Shown: positions 1 through 12,390, numbered from the stretch's first letter. The stretch is DNA of 64,000 nucleotides from Alviniconcha marisindica (GCA_018857735.1 JABMCL010001766.1:325001-389000), one strand, 5' to 3'. Made by a program: numbers and translations. Notes: generated by a model from the letters alone, not told the origin.

Positions 1-498
1 AGCAAAGGGAGGAGAGAGAGAGAGAAGGGGGGGGGGAGACAGAGAGAGAAGAAAAGAGGGGAGAGAGAGAGAGGGGGAAAAGGAGGAGACAGAGAGAGAA
101 GAATGAGGGAGGAGAGAGAGGGGAGGAGAGATGAGAGAGAAGTAAAGAGGAGAGAGAGAGAGAGAGAGGAGAGAGAATGTAGGGAGACAGAGGAGGAATA
201 AGAGGAGGAAGAGAGAAGAAGAAGGGGGAGGGGAGAGGAGAGAGAAGAAGAGGGAGGAGAGAGAGAGAAGGGGGAGGGGAGAGGAGAGAGAAGAAAAGAG
301 GGAGGAGAGAGAGGAAGGGGAGGGGGGACAGAGAGAGAGTTAAAGAGGGAGGAGAGAGAGAGAGGGGGGGAGGGAGACAGAAAGAGAAGTTAAAGAGGGA
401 AGGAGAGAGAGAGAGAGGGGAGGAGACAGAGAGAAAGTTAAAGGGAGGAGAGAGAGAGAGAGAGAAAGGGGAGGGAGACAAAGAGAGAAGTAAAGAGG

Positions 499-539
<41 letters not shown>

Positions 540-905
540 AGAGAGAAGGGGGAGGAGAAGAGAGAGAAAAAGGGGAGGGAGAGAGAGAGAGAGAAAAGGG
601 AGGAGACAGAGAGAGAAGTAAAGAGGGGGGAGAGAGAGAAGAGAAGGGGAGGAGAAGAGAAAGAGAAGGGGGGAAGACAGAGAGAGAAGTTAAAGAGGGA
701 GCAGAGAGAGAGAGAGAAGGGGGGGGGAGACAGAGAGAGAAGTTAAAGAGGGAGGAGAGAGAGAGAGAGAGAGAAGGGGGAGTGGAGACAGAGAGAGAAG
801 TTAAAGAGGGAGGAGAGAGAGAGAGAATGGGGAGAGGAGACAGAGAGAGAAGTTAAAGAGGGAGGAGAGAGAGAAGGGGGAGAGGAGACAGAGAGAGATA
901 CACTC
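1..905. repeat. (GA)n-rich polypurine array
   Basis: Almost pure purine sequence on the plus strand. It is built of irregular 50-70 bp units such as GAGACAGAGAGAGAAGTTAA followed by GAGGGAGGAGAG, so it is a degenerate tandem array and not simple (GA)n. Reading frames through it are low-complexity Ser/Leu/Pro or Arg/Glu strings. I see no gene. Confidence 0.9.
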
Positions 906-1755
906 CATGAACTGTCCGTGCGTCCTGGCAAGGTTACGAACTCTCCGACGAGTGACACTGACGGAGGGAACTCGATCGGTGCCGCCTTGTTTAGCAAAAC
1001 CAGGGTCTGGAACCTGGCTGTAAGGAACGGCCACACCAGTTGGGCGGTCAGCTGGTTAACAATGAGAAGTCGACAATCGATCACACTGACGGTAAAGCCC
1101 CCCTCCCCCTACATCCCCACTCCCCCCGGCCTCACCCGTAGGGATGGGAAAAACGAGGAAGAAAGACAGAAAGAAGAATACCGCCAGAGGCAGAAGACAG
1201 AGACAGAGAGACACTCATAGATCAAGGAGAGGGAACTGAATTCGAAAGCTTTATTTTCCAAGGATTAAGAGAACTCAGAACTCAGAACTTTATTACTCAA
1301 GGATTAAGATTTTAGGCAGTTGCCTATTCTTACAATCTGTCCCTGCTAATCTAGATGCCAATAGGCTACACATAAAACAATAGTAACAACATTGACTACC
1401 GGAGTAATGATGAAAAAGATGATAGTGTCGGGTTGGGAGGAAGAGAGAAAAAAGAAGAAGAAAAAAGGAGAAGGAGAAGAGAGAGATGATAATTTTAAAA
1501 TCAGAGTCAAAACCCGACGAAATGAAACAAAAACAAAAAAATGAAAATTAATGAGAACAAAATATAATGATGATAAAAATATGGTTCAGATACACGATGA
1601 ACAACGAAAAGTATTCAAATGACGATATTGCATTGAGATATACGCAAAAACACTGCTCAGACAAGCATTGTGATTACAAATAATGGAAGCAAGAACAGTC
1701 AGTGTAGTCCTGAATCAGACACACAATAAGTGAAAAAGGGGCGAACGGGAACCGT
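906..1755. other. Non-repetitive spacer without recognised gene
   Basis: Mixed-composition sequence between two purine tracts. The short open stretch at 918-1220 has no recognisable domain and runs into low-complexity Arg/Gln/Glu. Nothing supports a gene. Confidence 0.5.
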
Positions 1756-1759
1756 TCAA

Positions 1760-1773
1760 ATCCAATGCTTTAC

Positions 1774-1836
<63 letters not shown>

Positions 1837-2425
1837 AACTGGGGGAGGGGGAGAAAAGGGGTGCAGGAACGGAACTCACTTAAAGGGGTGGGGAAGCCGA
1901 AAGGGTTGGGTTGTTGGGGGGGGGGGGGGAAAGGGGGGGCAGAAAGAGGGGACAGATCGAGATGAGGGAAGGTGGGATTAAAACCAGAACAGAGAAGGGT
2001 GGGGGGGGGGGGGGGGACACAGAGACAAGGGTAGAAAGCACGAGAAAGCACAAAAATCGAGAAAGGAAATTAGAGAGAGAGAGAGAGAGAGGAGAGAGGG
2101 GGGGCCCCGGAGAGACAGAGGGCAGAGGACAGAACTTATTTTAATGGAAACAAGAGGGGGTGGGGGGGGGGGGGCAAAAAGCGGGAAATGGGTGAGGGAA
2201 GGGGGGATTAAAACAAAGGGGGGGGGAAAACCTTTGGGAGAAGAGGGAAAGCATGAGAAAGCGACAAAAATCGAGAGAGGTGACTGATTCTGAGAGGCCG
2301 GAGAGCGAAAGAAAGAAGAGGTGGGGGGGGGGTGAAAGGGGGGGGAAGGGGTGAAGGGGGGATGTTCAAAGAGACTGAAGGGGGGGAAAAAAGGGTTGGG
2401 CCAAACTCGACTTAAAACGGGGGGC
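1760..2425. repeat. Polypurine tract with long G runs
   Basis: (GA)n at about 1773-1832 is followed by G-rich purine sequence with several runs of more than 10 G. Together with the C tract that follows, this makes a purine-to-pyrimidine switch on one strand near 2430. Confidence 0.85.
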
Positions 2426-2609
2426 CCTCTTCTGGGGGGCCCTCCCCCCCCCCCCCACCCCCCCCGGGCCCCCCCCCCCCCCCACCCCACCCCACCCCCC
2501 CCCCCCCCCAAACCCCCCCAAAACCCCACCCCCCAACCCCCGGTTCTCCCCCCTCCCAATCGAAAACCCCCCCCCCCCCCCCCCCCCCCCCCCCACCCCC
2601 CCCCCCCCC

Positions 2610-2702
<93 letters not shown>

Positions 2703-2760
2703 CCCCCCCCCCCCCCCAAAACCCCCCCCCCCCCCCCCCCCCCCCCCGATCCCCCCGACC
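2426..2760. repeat. Exceptionally long C homopolymer tract
   Basis: About 330 bp of almost only C, with rare A, G or T. The core around 2610-2700 is an uninterrupted run of about 90 C. The opposite strand would have strong G-quadruplex potential. The poly-Pro and poly-Gly frames here are artefacts of composition. Run length may be unreliable in sequencing. Confidence 0.9.
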
Positions 2761-3149
2761 CTAGCCCCCCAAACCGCCCTGGTCCCACCAGCCTAAGGCA
2801 TGAGATTTTCGCTTCGTGACCTGAGCCCGTTTCGCTCTGAAAAAGCTCAACCGCCAGTAGCTTCATTTTAATTCAGGGACAGCATTCGGGACAGGGGAAG
2901 CAACTCTTTATGCCCGCTAGGGAAATGAAGAGCTCAGTTTAGAGATTAAGTTTTCTCCCTTGAATTTTTATTTTTATTTTATTTTAATTTTTAAATCGGC
3001 TAAACTGCTGCAGCGTAAAATCGACAACACATTGTAACAAATCTGGGAACCAACACTAGGAACAAATATTATCAGCTGCTAAAAGTTGGGGAATTTTGCT
3101 GCTGTCTTCATTTTCCCCCACACTCCTTTCATATTTTTTGTTTTAGCAG

Positions 3150-3314
3150 TGTGTGTGTGTGTGGGGGGGGGGGGGGGCACGCAAGCACGCGCGCTTTGGG
3201 ATATTATTTCATTTACAAACAACACGCATTCCAAAAAGTAAAATTTGCATGCACACCCATGTGTGCAACCAAAAATTCCTTGTTTTCTTAGTGTGATCAC
3301 GATAAAATCCAGTG

Positions 3315-3357
<43 letters not shown>
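3150..3357. repeat. (TG)n/G run and (CA)n microsatellites
   Basis: A short (TG)n leads into a G homopolymer at about 3163-3177. A pure (CA)n of about 24 repeats lies at 3309-3357. The sequence between them is unremarkable and I see no gene. Confidence 0.85.
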
Positions 3358-3360
<3 letters not shown>

Positions 3361-3699
3361 CTGTCAACCTCTTTTGGGAGTAAACCTTAGTCCAGAGTTT
3401 TTGAACCTGTATTTCCCTTACGCAGGCCAGGGTCTTTTATTTTTTCGCTGGTAGCAGCGGCATTTTGAATTCCTGTGGCAGTGGAAGGAAGAAGCAATTT
3501 TGTGCTAAATACGCATGCACGACAAGATTTCTTAGCCTACTGCATTAGGCCAGTCTTTTTGCTCAGTTCTCAGTTTAAAACAACAAAATCTCGTGATAAT
3601 TATGTTTTCCTGTATCCATTTTCCATTATGGCCATATCCCCCCAAAATAATGAAAAAAATGTATTTTATACTGGTAAACTGTATGGGTTGACAGGTATG

Positions 3700-3828
3700 C
3701 ACACACCACTACCACCACCACCACACACACACCACCACACACACACACACACACCACACCACACCACCACCACCACCACAGCACAGCACAGCAAAACACA
3801 CACATACTATGAATGTTTATCTCAAGGA

Positions 3829-3867
<39 letters not shown>

Positions 3868-3971
3868 ACAAAATAACACAGCACAACAAAACAGACCATA
3901 CAACAAATGTTTCACACCACCACCACCACCACAGCAAAACACATGCATACTATGGATGTTTATCTCAAGGA

Positions 3972-4014
<43 letters not shown>

Positions 4015-4048
4015 AACACAGCACAACAAAACAGACCATACAACAAAT

Positions 4049-4087
<39 letters not shown>
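3700..4087. repeat. Composite CA/CAC microsatellite with duplicated unique segments
   Basis: A module of about 150 bp is tandemly repeated. It contains ATGTTTATCTCAAGGAATTC, then (AC)n, then AAATAACACAGCACAACAAA, then ACAAATGTTTCACAC. Copies begin near 3810 and 3953, and a third partial end lies near 4088. Microsatellite and flank were copied together, so the duplication is segmental and not pure slippage. Confidence 0.85.
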
Positions 4088-4089
<2 letters not shown>

Positions 4090-5485
4090 AATGTTTGTCA
4101 TGAGGAATCGTTTATTTTTCACAAAAGAGTGGTGTCTATTACATTACAATTCTCCAATTTGTACAACCTTCACGTGGGCAACAAACAGTACAACAAAAAC
4201 AAGTTTATTAATCAATCACTGGATTTGTTTCCACTTGCACTTCTGCAGGCCACTGAAGTATTTCTCTCCACAGACAGTTGCTCACAATCTCCACACACAA
4301 AAAGCCTCCGTCTTAGACTGGATCTGAAGGCTACTGGCTACTACCAACATACAAATAGTTTACGTGTTAAACCGGGACAACGCGCGCTACTTTTGTCTGT
4401 GCTCTTTTTTATATCTCCTTGTGCATGTGGCACTACTTCTGTCTGTGCTCTTTTTTTTTTATATCTCCTTGTGCATGTGTTTCAATTGTGAGACAAAAAT
4501 CAATACCTTAAGCCCCCCCCCCCTCCTGATTCTTCCATGTGTGTATATATATAATATATATATGTTCACTGAAGAAACAGTAACTTGTTTTATTTTTTGT
4601 ACACACAGTCAACCAGGACAGTTATATCAGGGCGATACTAAAGAAAGAAAGAATACAGATTGTTAAGAGTCTACTACTCATTCTTCCTTTGGTAAGAGTT
4701 TGGCTAAGATCCCCCCCCCCCCCCCCCCCCCCAAACCAATGTAGTCTTGCAAAAGAGGACTACTTTGTACTAAAAATTTCATCATGCAGTAAAAGCAACA
4801 AACAATTTCTTGTATGTAAGTCACATGTGGTTTCAATCAGACAAAAAAATAACTGAGAAAAATTGTTTCCCGCTACCTCTTTATGAAAGTGTTATGACCT
4901 TGTACTTCAACCAAGGTCACTGAAACAGGCACAAAAGGTTTTGTTTTTTGTTTTTTGCCGTGTCCAGAAATGCATAAACTATCACCTTGAATGTAAGATC
5001 ACCAGGCGTGTGATTCAGCCATGTCTTTGACAATTATACCAAGTTCAAATTTGACTGGCTCAAAACTTAATAGTATTTTTTTTAAATGCAATATCACAGT
5101 TTTTGCCACAAATGGGCCAAAGCATGTCTTAATTAGGTATTCCCACTGACTGCGCTGTCAAAATAAAAAATGTAAAAACATTTACGCATTAAAAGAACGC
5201 CGTGCTCACCTAGCTCAGTGTAAGTTTACAATGGGCAGACTAGCTTCCTGGCTGGCCAGTCGAGTCATATCGTTTTTGTACAGGTGACCCACCAGGTCAG
5301 CCACCATTTCATCTTCAAATCTGAACTGAAGGTCTGGGCTCATTTTGCCAGGGAATTTATGACATTTCAATGATGTGTGTGAAGGGTCAACTGGCTTCTG
5401 TGGGATTTTTTGGATCCCATACTGCTATGGAAAGATATCAGGTAAATAAGTTACTTATACATCCATAATTCCTGAAGGGGGTGGG
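4088..5485. other. Intergenic sequence, no gene seen
   Basis: AT-rich sequence with a C homopolymer at about 4711-4732 and short poly-T tracts. No domain-bearing open frame or splice-consistent coding pattern was found on either strand. Confidence 0.5.
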
Positions 5486-5785
5486 GGTGGGGATGGCTCA
5501 GTGGTATAGTGCTGGACTCTTGAGCAAAAGATCTCAGGTTTGAGTCCCAGCCGAAGCGGCAGGAGAATTTTCTTCTCCAGAATCAACTTTCTGTGCTGAT
5601 TCTTATTTTGGTATCCGTTCCACACCAGTATTACTGCAATAGCACATAAAAGATCCCAGCCATTCTGCCAAGTGCAGGTGGCAGGTGGAGAACAGTGCTG
5701 TACAAGCCATCAACAATGCCAGTGTGAAGTGTAAAAGGGTTTCTCGTTTGTTCGCCACATGACAGTTAGTCTCACTCAACCCATC
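5486..5785 (+). mobile_element. tRNA-derived SINE (copy 1)
   Basis: Begins with a tRNA-like head. The A-box-like TGGCTCAGTGGT is near 5492 and the B-box-like GGTTTGAGTCC near 5537. A non-tRNA body follows, starting TTTTCTTCTCCAGAATCAAC. It is not a functional tRNA because the ends do not pair as an acceptor stem and no CCA context exists. The body shares a short central domain with the copies at 11.1, 20.4 and 35.5 kb. Confidence 0.75.
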
Positions 5786-5902
5786 ATGCCACACATGAGG
5801 CAGTTCTGTTAGTGCACAGTTCCTGTTTGTGTTCAAAGTGACTGTGCAGTCAAGACATGCATACACATGCAGGGTGAAAATTCATTACATAGACACTTTT
5901 TG

Positions 5903-5905
5903 TGT

Positions 5906-5976
<71 letters not shown>

Positions 5977-6030
5977 TATGCATGCGTGCATGTGTGCATG
6001 TGTGTGTGCATGCGTGTGCATGTGTGTGAA
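5903..6030. repeat. (TG)n microsatellite
   Basis: About 40 GT repeats, decaying into TGCATG-type variants after 5977. Confidence 0.9.
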
Positions 6031-7198
6031 CAAAACTGCATCAATAATGTTTCACGACTTCTGTACAGATGGCCATTTAATACTGGACTTCATGTGACCT
6101 CCTTAGATGGAAAGAAAACCAGTGATTCATGTGCTGACCTCTCACCTCAGCATATTTTATCTTTAATGCACCACGCTACAAACTCGCCCTAACTTTCAAA
6201 ACTGACTCCTCAACAAAATTCAACACATAACTCATTTTTAAATGCAGGTTTCTTCAGGCCTTGATCAAGACAATTCTCACTGTACATCTCTGGTGCTTCG
6301 AAAATACACAGCAAGAACAACTTGCAAATGATTAGCATCTACAAAAGCCCATACGCAAACCTCAGCCCAGTTCATATACAACCTTGCACAGTCTCCTCAG
6401 AACCAGTTTTGAAAAACAACAGAATACATAAACACAACTCTTTTGCCTGTGTTTAAGCCGCACACATATAACCATAAACTCACTAGAGTTACATCAAACA
6501 CTGAGCTGCATCACCAGTTCCATGTGATTACTGCTGTGGTTATAAAAGCAACTCAAGGTTGGCAATCACTGGGTTTGGTATAAGTGCTGAAGGAAAGGTT
6601 GAAGTTACATCAGTGGTGGAATTACCTGTGTAGTGTCTTTACATGTGTACAGCGTTCATTTATAAATTGTATATAATTATATCGAGATTCTAGTGACAGA
6701 CCTCCAAAAATAACCCAGAAAGAAACCAAATCACAAAACATCTTTTGATTGTATAAAACATTATAAAAAACGGTATGCAAAATCAGAAGAAAAAAACAAC
6801 TAAACAAAACCAGCAATAGACCAGACATGTAAAACCTGACGGCACATCTGTAATACAATAATTCCTATTCCAAAAGGGGTGGGAACTGGCAAAAGCAGAA
6901 ATGGAACAAACTATGACTTGGAAAGCCATGAATGAACACAAAAGATGTATTCTGTTGGGGGGGGGGGGGGGGGGGGGCCATCAGAGATAAGGGGTAGCTG
7001 AAATGCAAAACTGTCAGTGACAAAGCCATAAATGATTACCAAAGGTGAATTCTGCTTAAATTTTGTTTGTTTGTTTTTTTGTTTTGTTTTTAACCTAAAA
7101 ACCTTTATCCTTATGTAGACACAATTATTACACACATGGAATACAAACTTACGTTGGCTAAAATCATCAAATCTGCATACAATTCCCACCTCTGATAC
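6031..7198. other. Intergenic sequence, no gene seen
   Basis: Ordinary AT-rich sequence with a G homopolymer at about 6957-6977. No recognisable coding or RNA gene. Confidence 0.5.
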
Positions 7199-7482
7199 AC
7201 ATAAATATTGCTGGACAAATTCACGCCTTCCTAAAACCTAGAGGCTCGTTTTCATACAAGGAGGCCGTGACCAGGACAACAACTTCTGGGCAGAACTAGC
7301 AGAACAAGTAACAAGACACATCTGTTGATGGAAGTGACAAACATAAATATTGCTGGACAAATTCACGCCTTCCTAAAACCTAGAGGCTCGTTTTCGTACA
7401 AGGAGGCCGCGACCAGGACAACCAATTCTGGACAGAACTAGCAAAACAAGTAACAAGACACATCTGTTGATGGAATTGAGTC
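7199..7482. repeat. Two-copy tandem duplication, 142 bp period
   Basis: The segment starting ATAAATATTGCTGGACAAAT at 7201 recurs at 7343 with only a few substitutions. Both copies end near ACAAGACACATCTGTTGATG. No coding pattern is apparent. Confidence 0.9.
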
Positions 7483-9540
7483 GTCATTTCACCAGGGGCA
7501 GTAACTCACAGCAATAAAAGGCTAAAATCAGAAACTTCCCACCAGAAAAAAGGCCACACTTGAACAATCCCAACGCCATAGGTGTCACTGACGGTCATCT
7601 GTCTTTTCTACTGTGCACTGCCACCCTTCTTGACGACTCACCTACAGAAGAGCAGCGTCAAGTGATTTTACTGTCAGCAAATGGTTGCAATTTCAAAAAC
7701 AGACCTGCATCATAATAATGCACCAAGTGGTAAGGATTTCACAAACACTGCATTGTTATAATTGTAGTAAACCAGACTTGGACTATTTTGCAGTAAACAT
7801 ATCCCCACCGTTGCAACGTGCGATTTTGCTTGCTTTAAAAAAAAACAGAAGATGGTAATACCCCAAATTGTGACCATTTCACGCACACCTACACCATCAT
7901 AATCTGTGTTTCTGCTACAACCACCACCACCCAACAAAAACAACAACAAAGAGATCTACACAAATAAATAAATAAATAAATAAACCCTTCCACAAGCATC
8001 CTGATAAACTGAGACAAATCTGTACCCCAAGTCCCTGAAAGAAGTGTAAACTGGAAACAGTGCCGGGTAAGTGCTGAGTATTCCAGGTTACATTAAATCA
8101 CACGCTGCAGGCGCAAGTCTTGTCAATCGCTCAACTCCAGTTACAACTGGGAGACAACTGTTTGCTGCAGTCACTGCCTCCCCTCCCCAAATCACCTTCA
8201 GCAACAGTAATAATGCGTGTGGCAAGATCAACCCCTGTGTCAACAAGCAGCTGCTTAAATGATGTGGGATATATACTGCATTCGTGGTTACGCGGGAAAC
8301 AGCTGCACCTGCAAAATCTCACCCAGCTATGGGAGAAACCTTCACACTCCCTTAAAGGAATTCAAAACATGTGCATTACACCAAAGAAACATCAGCCTCT
8401 AAATATATTCAAACAAAGCAAACTCTGTTGCCAGTAGGTGCAAACTGTAACTGTTTTTCAAAGCATGTTACACAAACATGAGCAAACAGGTAATTTGACA
8501 ACGTAACTCTTTATACAGTCGTTGCAATGGCATAGGGATGTCAAATGAATGAAGCACCGCATACTTGTCTAGAACAAGAGCTACAAAAATAATCTATCTG
8601 GATGGAATTTGCTAACATGTTGTAAATAGTCTACCTCTTGTACAGGGCACGATGACAAAACAAGGATACACTGTCATGAATTGTTTGCACAGATATATAT
8701 ATACAAATCATTTGTCAACTGGTCGTATTGTACACTATACACATGGCCTCCACGGACTGACAAAAACAAACCACAAAAACCGCACATATGCTGTAAGACT
8801 CCTGAGACAAACAACACAATGTTGTTCAACACGAATGTTCCACAAATGTTGCCCACATGCACGTAAAAATCTCTTCACAGCCTGCTTACTTCTGATTGGC
8901 TCCCAAAATCTCACCGCCACCTCACCCAACACAGACAGGGTTCCGGGCTGCCAAGGCCAAACACAGACTGAGTTCCAGGCTGCCGATCACCCTAGTACTT
9001 CAGCCAATCAGAATATCCCAACTGAATATTCCACATGAAAAACCTGCAGAGTGGTCGGTCACCTGACTATAAGCTGAAGCATAGCAATGTAGCCAAAGAC
9101 AGGATGATTCTGAACAAATCCTTCAAAATTAGTCATGGAGCATGTTCACTGTACAAGAGACATCAGCTGCAATTCAAACGAGGCAAATTACAGTCACCTG
9201 AACGCTGAAAGAGACCCAAGGCCCCCATGCATGTAGCACTGGTTTCTACAGACCACGTGGCGGAAAGGTCAAAAGCTTCGGAGCAACGAGGAAGAGCTTG
9301 GAGCTCAGTGCACAATCCTAAGTTCTAGTTCACACCACCAGGCAAAAACTTCCAGAGATGTTTTGGCTCGACATTTTTCAGGGCTTAGTGCACAAAGGGT
9401 TCAATCCTGGAACAATGTTTTAATGTCTAAATTTGTATATATTTTAAAATGAATCTTGAATATGCATGTATTGAAATATGTATAGATAGAGTGAATTTAT
9501 CTTTTTAAACTGTTTTAGGCTAACTTAAGTAATATATTGA
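7483..9540. other. Intergenic sequence, no gene seen
   Basis: No domain-bearing frame. Local features are an AAAT short repeat at about 7963-7983, a small direct repeat of GGTTCCGGGCTGCC / AGTTCCAGGCTGCC near 8940-8982, and an inverted pair of TCTGATTGGCT (about 8890) and AGCCAATCAGA (about 9003). Confidence 0.5.
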
Positions 9541-9544
9541 TGTG

Positions 9545-9640
9545 TGTTCTAATACAGCTGTTGATTTGTACAGCGCTAAGAGCACATATCACTGTTGTTG
9601 AGGTGCTATTTAAAATACATTGTTATTATTGTTAACACTG
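9545..9640 (+). mobile_element. SINE 3'-end fragment
   Basis: TTGTACAGCGCTAAGAGCAC, then a bridge ending GTGCTATTTAAAATACATTG, then (TTA)n-like sequence. This is the typical 3' tail of a tRNA-derived invertebrate SINE (an AGCGC...GCTAT motif before a trinucleotide tail). No tRNA head is evident, so it is 5' truncated. A related tail motif appears near 50600. Confidence 0.5.
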
Positions 9641-9968
9641 AAGTTGAAGAAAAAGTTGAAGCACAAAGGGTTAACACTCTTCATCAAGAAAGAGCGCAGC
9701 ACAGGGTTGTTACTGTTGGCAACACACTGCTCCATTTCACGTCACTAAACGGCGTTCAGCTTTTGTTCTTCTTGTGAAAAATGGCTGTTACTAGTTTTAT
9801 ACTTTTTAGACTTCTGCTCCCTTTTTTTAAATCTTTTTTTTGTGTGTGTGTGTGTAGGATTCTTTAAACCAAACATCCTCTCTAAGTTTTAACTTGCAAC
9901 AAGCATCTGGCGCAAACAAGTGCAAGACCATCAACATTCTTGGGCCATGTCTCTGAAAATATAAGGTT

Positions 9969-9969
9969 C

Positions 9970-10035
<66 letters not shown>

Positions 10036-10060
10036 GCTGCTGTTGTTGTTGTTGTTGTTT
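9969..10060. repeat. (GTT)n microsatellite
   Basis: About 30 GTT repeats with one GCTGCT interruption near 10037. Confidence 0.9.
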
Positions 10061-10681
10061 CAGCACAGGGCAACTGACAAAATGTTACAGTTCTATGCAT
10101 AAGGAATCAGTACAGTCCTTAATGACATAAAAAGAAAAACCACATGACACAACCGTAATGCTACTAAAGCAACTGTACCGCGTAACAACAATAACAAAAC
10201 ACATCAGGCAAAGAAAAATAAACTTCTCGCGACTTTGGAAAAGAGAAGCTGGAAGTTTGAGTGCACGAATACAAAATTATAAAAACACGACTACCCACTG
10301 ACGAGGTACTGGAGATGGAAAACACAAGGGAAGGAAATGCATGAAACAAACCACTCGGCAACACTCACAGATATCACAGAAGCCACCTCCTACAGAAAAC
10401 ACTCAGGTGTTAACAGAATTCACAGATCTCTCAAAGACAAACGAAACAAACACACAGATGTCATACACCTAACAAAACAAACAAAAAGCCAGCACGATAA
10501 AAAGCAGCTGAGAAGGAGGGAAAATTGTCTTAATTGTGTGCTAAAACATTGATAAATACATCTTTATGGCCACTTGTAGTCATTAACCTTAGAACAAATA
10601 AACCACCACTTTTCCATGTCATCAAATGCTACACACTTTCCTTGCTCCATTGTAGCAAACTTGACAGTGGAGCTTACCCTA

Positions 10682-10717
<36 letters not shown>

Positions 10718-11015
10718 CATTAAAACTGCTCAGCATTTTATTTTTTTATTTTTTAAAGAAGAAAAAGAAAGGGGAGGACATTCCACATCCTCACATGATC
10801 AAGTCATCAGATATGTCATCCAAATTTGCGGGCATCCACACCAAATATATACCTACCACTGGCACTCTGGTCACAGCAGTGACGCTATCACTTCGTATCA
10901 GATCTTGTCATTGGACACAACTGTACTGTTTTTTTGCATTTGAGGAGGGGAGGGGGCGCAAACAGTCTGCAGCTCTGAAAAAGACGATGCTGAAAACCTC
11001 GTCTTCTTCCATGGG
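10061..11015. other. Intergenic sequence with poly(A) run
   Basis: A run of about 31 A lies at 10686-10716, possibly a retroposon tail. No clear retroposon body precedes it. No gene was recognised. Confidence 0.5.
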
Positions 11016-11325
11016 GTAGGGATAGCTCAGTTGGTAGGGCATCCGGCTGAAAAGCCAGACGCAATACTGACTGGTTAGAGTCCCCGGTGCGGCAAGGGAT
11101 TTTTCTCCCAGAGTCAACTTCTAGTGCAGACTCTCTTACAGTGTGCATGCAGCCCTCGTGTGCAATCGCATGCATCAACATCTATGCGCAATACGGACTT
11201 TGGTTCAAGTCTCCAGTGTGGCGAGGGATTTTTCTCCCAGGGTCAACTTCCAGCGCAGACTCTCTTACAGTGTGCGTGCAGCCTTCATGTGCAATCGCAT
11301 GCATCAACATCTGTGCGGACATTGA
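11016..11325 (+). mobile_element. tRNA-derived SINE (copy 2) with duplicated body
   Basis: A perfect A-box TAGCTCAGTTGG lies at about 11024, with a GAA-anticodon-like loop and a degenerate B-box GGTTAGAGTCC near 11072. The non-tRNA body (TTTTTCTCCCAGAGTCAACT ... GTGCAGACTCTCTTACAGTG ... CAATCGCATGCATCAACATC) is present twice in tandem, at about 11090-11183 and 11220-11313. The absence of an acceptor stem argues against a true tRNA. Confidence 0.75.
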
Positions 11326-11479
11326 AAATTCCAAACACCGAGAATCACTGTTTTGACGCCCCAAAACACTGCACATACTGATAAGAACAGGTACTGCTGC
11401 TCTTGCCACCCTTGTGCCTTACCCAGGTAAGTCAACCCAAATTTCCCGCAAGGGACAATGCAGTATAGTGTCAACTAGA

Positions 11480-11558
11480 ACAAAATAGCTCTAGAGAAAT
11501 GTACTCACCTATACAATGATATAGGTGAGCACATTTCTCTAGAGCTGTTCTATTTTGT
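11480..11558. repeat. Near-perfect palindrome (hairpin, arms about 35 bp)
   Basis: The left arm runs from ACAAAATAG to CTCACCTATA. The right arm is its reverse complement, with a 4-5 nt gap near GCTCTAGAG and one A/G mismatch. The loop is CAATGA. It could be a solo foldback element. Confidence 0.85.
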
Positions 11559-12390
11559 CAACCTCACCAGCAGTTGTTCACTCAATCCTACAGCGTCAAA
11601 CTTCAACATTTTGAAGACTCTGACACTTTTAGTTCTTGCTGAGTTATTTCTGGTGTTTCCATAATTCACCACACTATGGCACGGAACATGCATATGTGAT
11701 CTTTTTGCATGCATATTCACACAGGGGACTTTGGTTTATAGTCTCATCTTAAGGACTTTGGTTTATAGTCTCATCTGAAGGACTTTTTGTAGTGTCTGCA
11801 CAGAATTTGACTTGGGAGAAATCTCACGCTCTGCACCACCAACTCTCCTCAGACGAGGCAGGAAGCAGATCTTACCACCTGTTGGACAGCAACGCCATCA
11901 GTTGGTAATAATAAAACAAAGCAACGGTCAGAATTATTACTGCAAATCTGCAACATGGGAGACAGTTTGTCCACTGGCAGAAGCAGAATTGTGAATGTCC
12001 AGGACTAATCTGGAGGCAATGTTACAGTATCAGTATGATCGACGGGTCTCAGTTGTACACTGGACGGACATCATAACGTTCAAGCTCCTTTTGGCTGTAA
12101 GTGCACAGATCTGAGCTTATGGAGTCCTGGAAGCATTACAGTACATATATTTCAACTGGTCCTTTCCCTAGTTTCATATAAACATTTGTAGACGCAAACA
12201 AAAAATATATATCACAAAAAATGCAAAACACGGAGCACAACTTCAAACACCATTTATCCCTCATAAATAATACTGTAAGTGCATGCTGACACACACTTCA
12301 TTCGTCACATCTACACACAGCAAATGTTAGCCAAATCAACATGGCCTACATTCAAGGGAAACACAAGCCGTAAAGTGATTTGCTCTAACC
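11559..12390. other. Intergenic sequence, no gene seen
   Basis: Contains a small direct duplication of GGACTTTGGTTTATAGTCTC at about 11726 and 11755. Nothing coding was recognised. Confidence 0.5.

Noticed and set aside
2351..2764. Poly-proline protein
   Set aside because: Frame exists only because of C homopolymers.
3475..4491. Thr/His-rich proteins
   Set aside because: Translations of (CA)n repeats. The same applies to all such frames in the window.
5486..5560. tRNA gene
   Set aside because: A- and B-box-like motifs are present, but the ends do not form an acceptor stem and a SINE body follows.
11024..11090. tRNA-Phe gene (GAA-like anticodon loop)
   Set aside because: T-arm and acceptor stem do not pair. 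The same body sequence is repeated downstream, as in a SINE.
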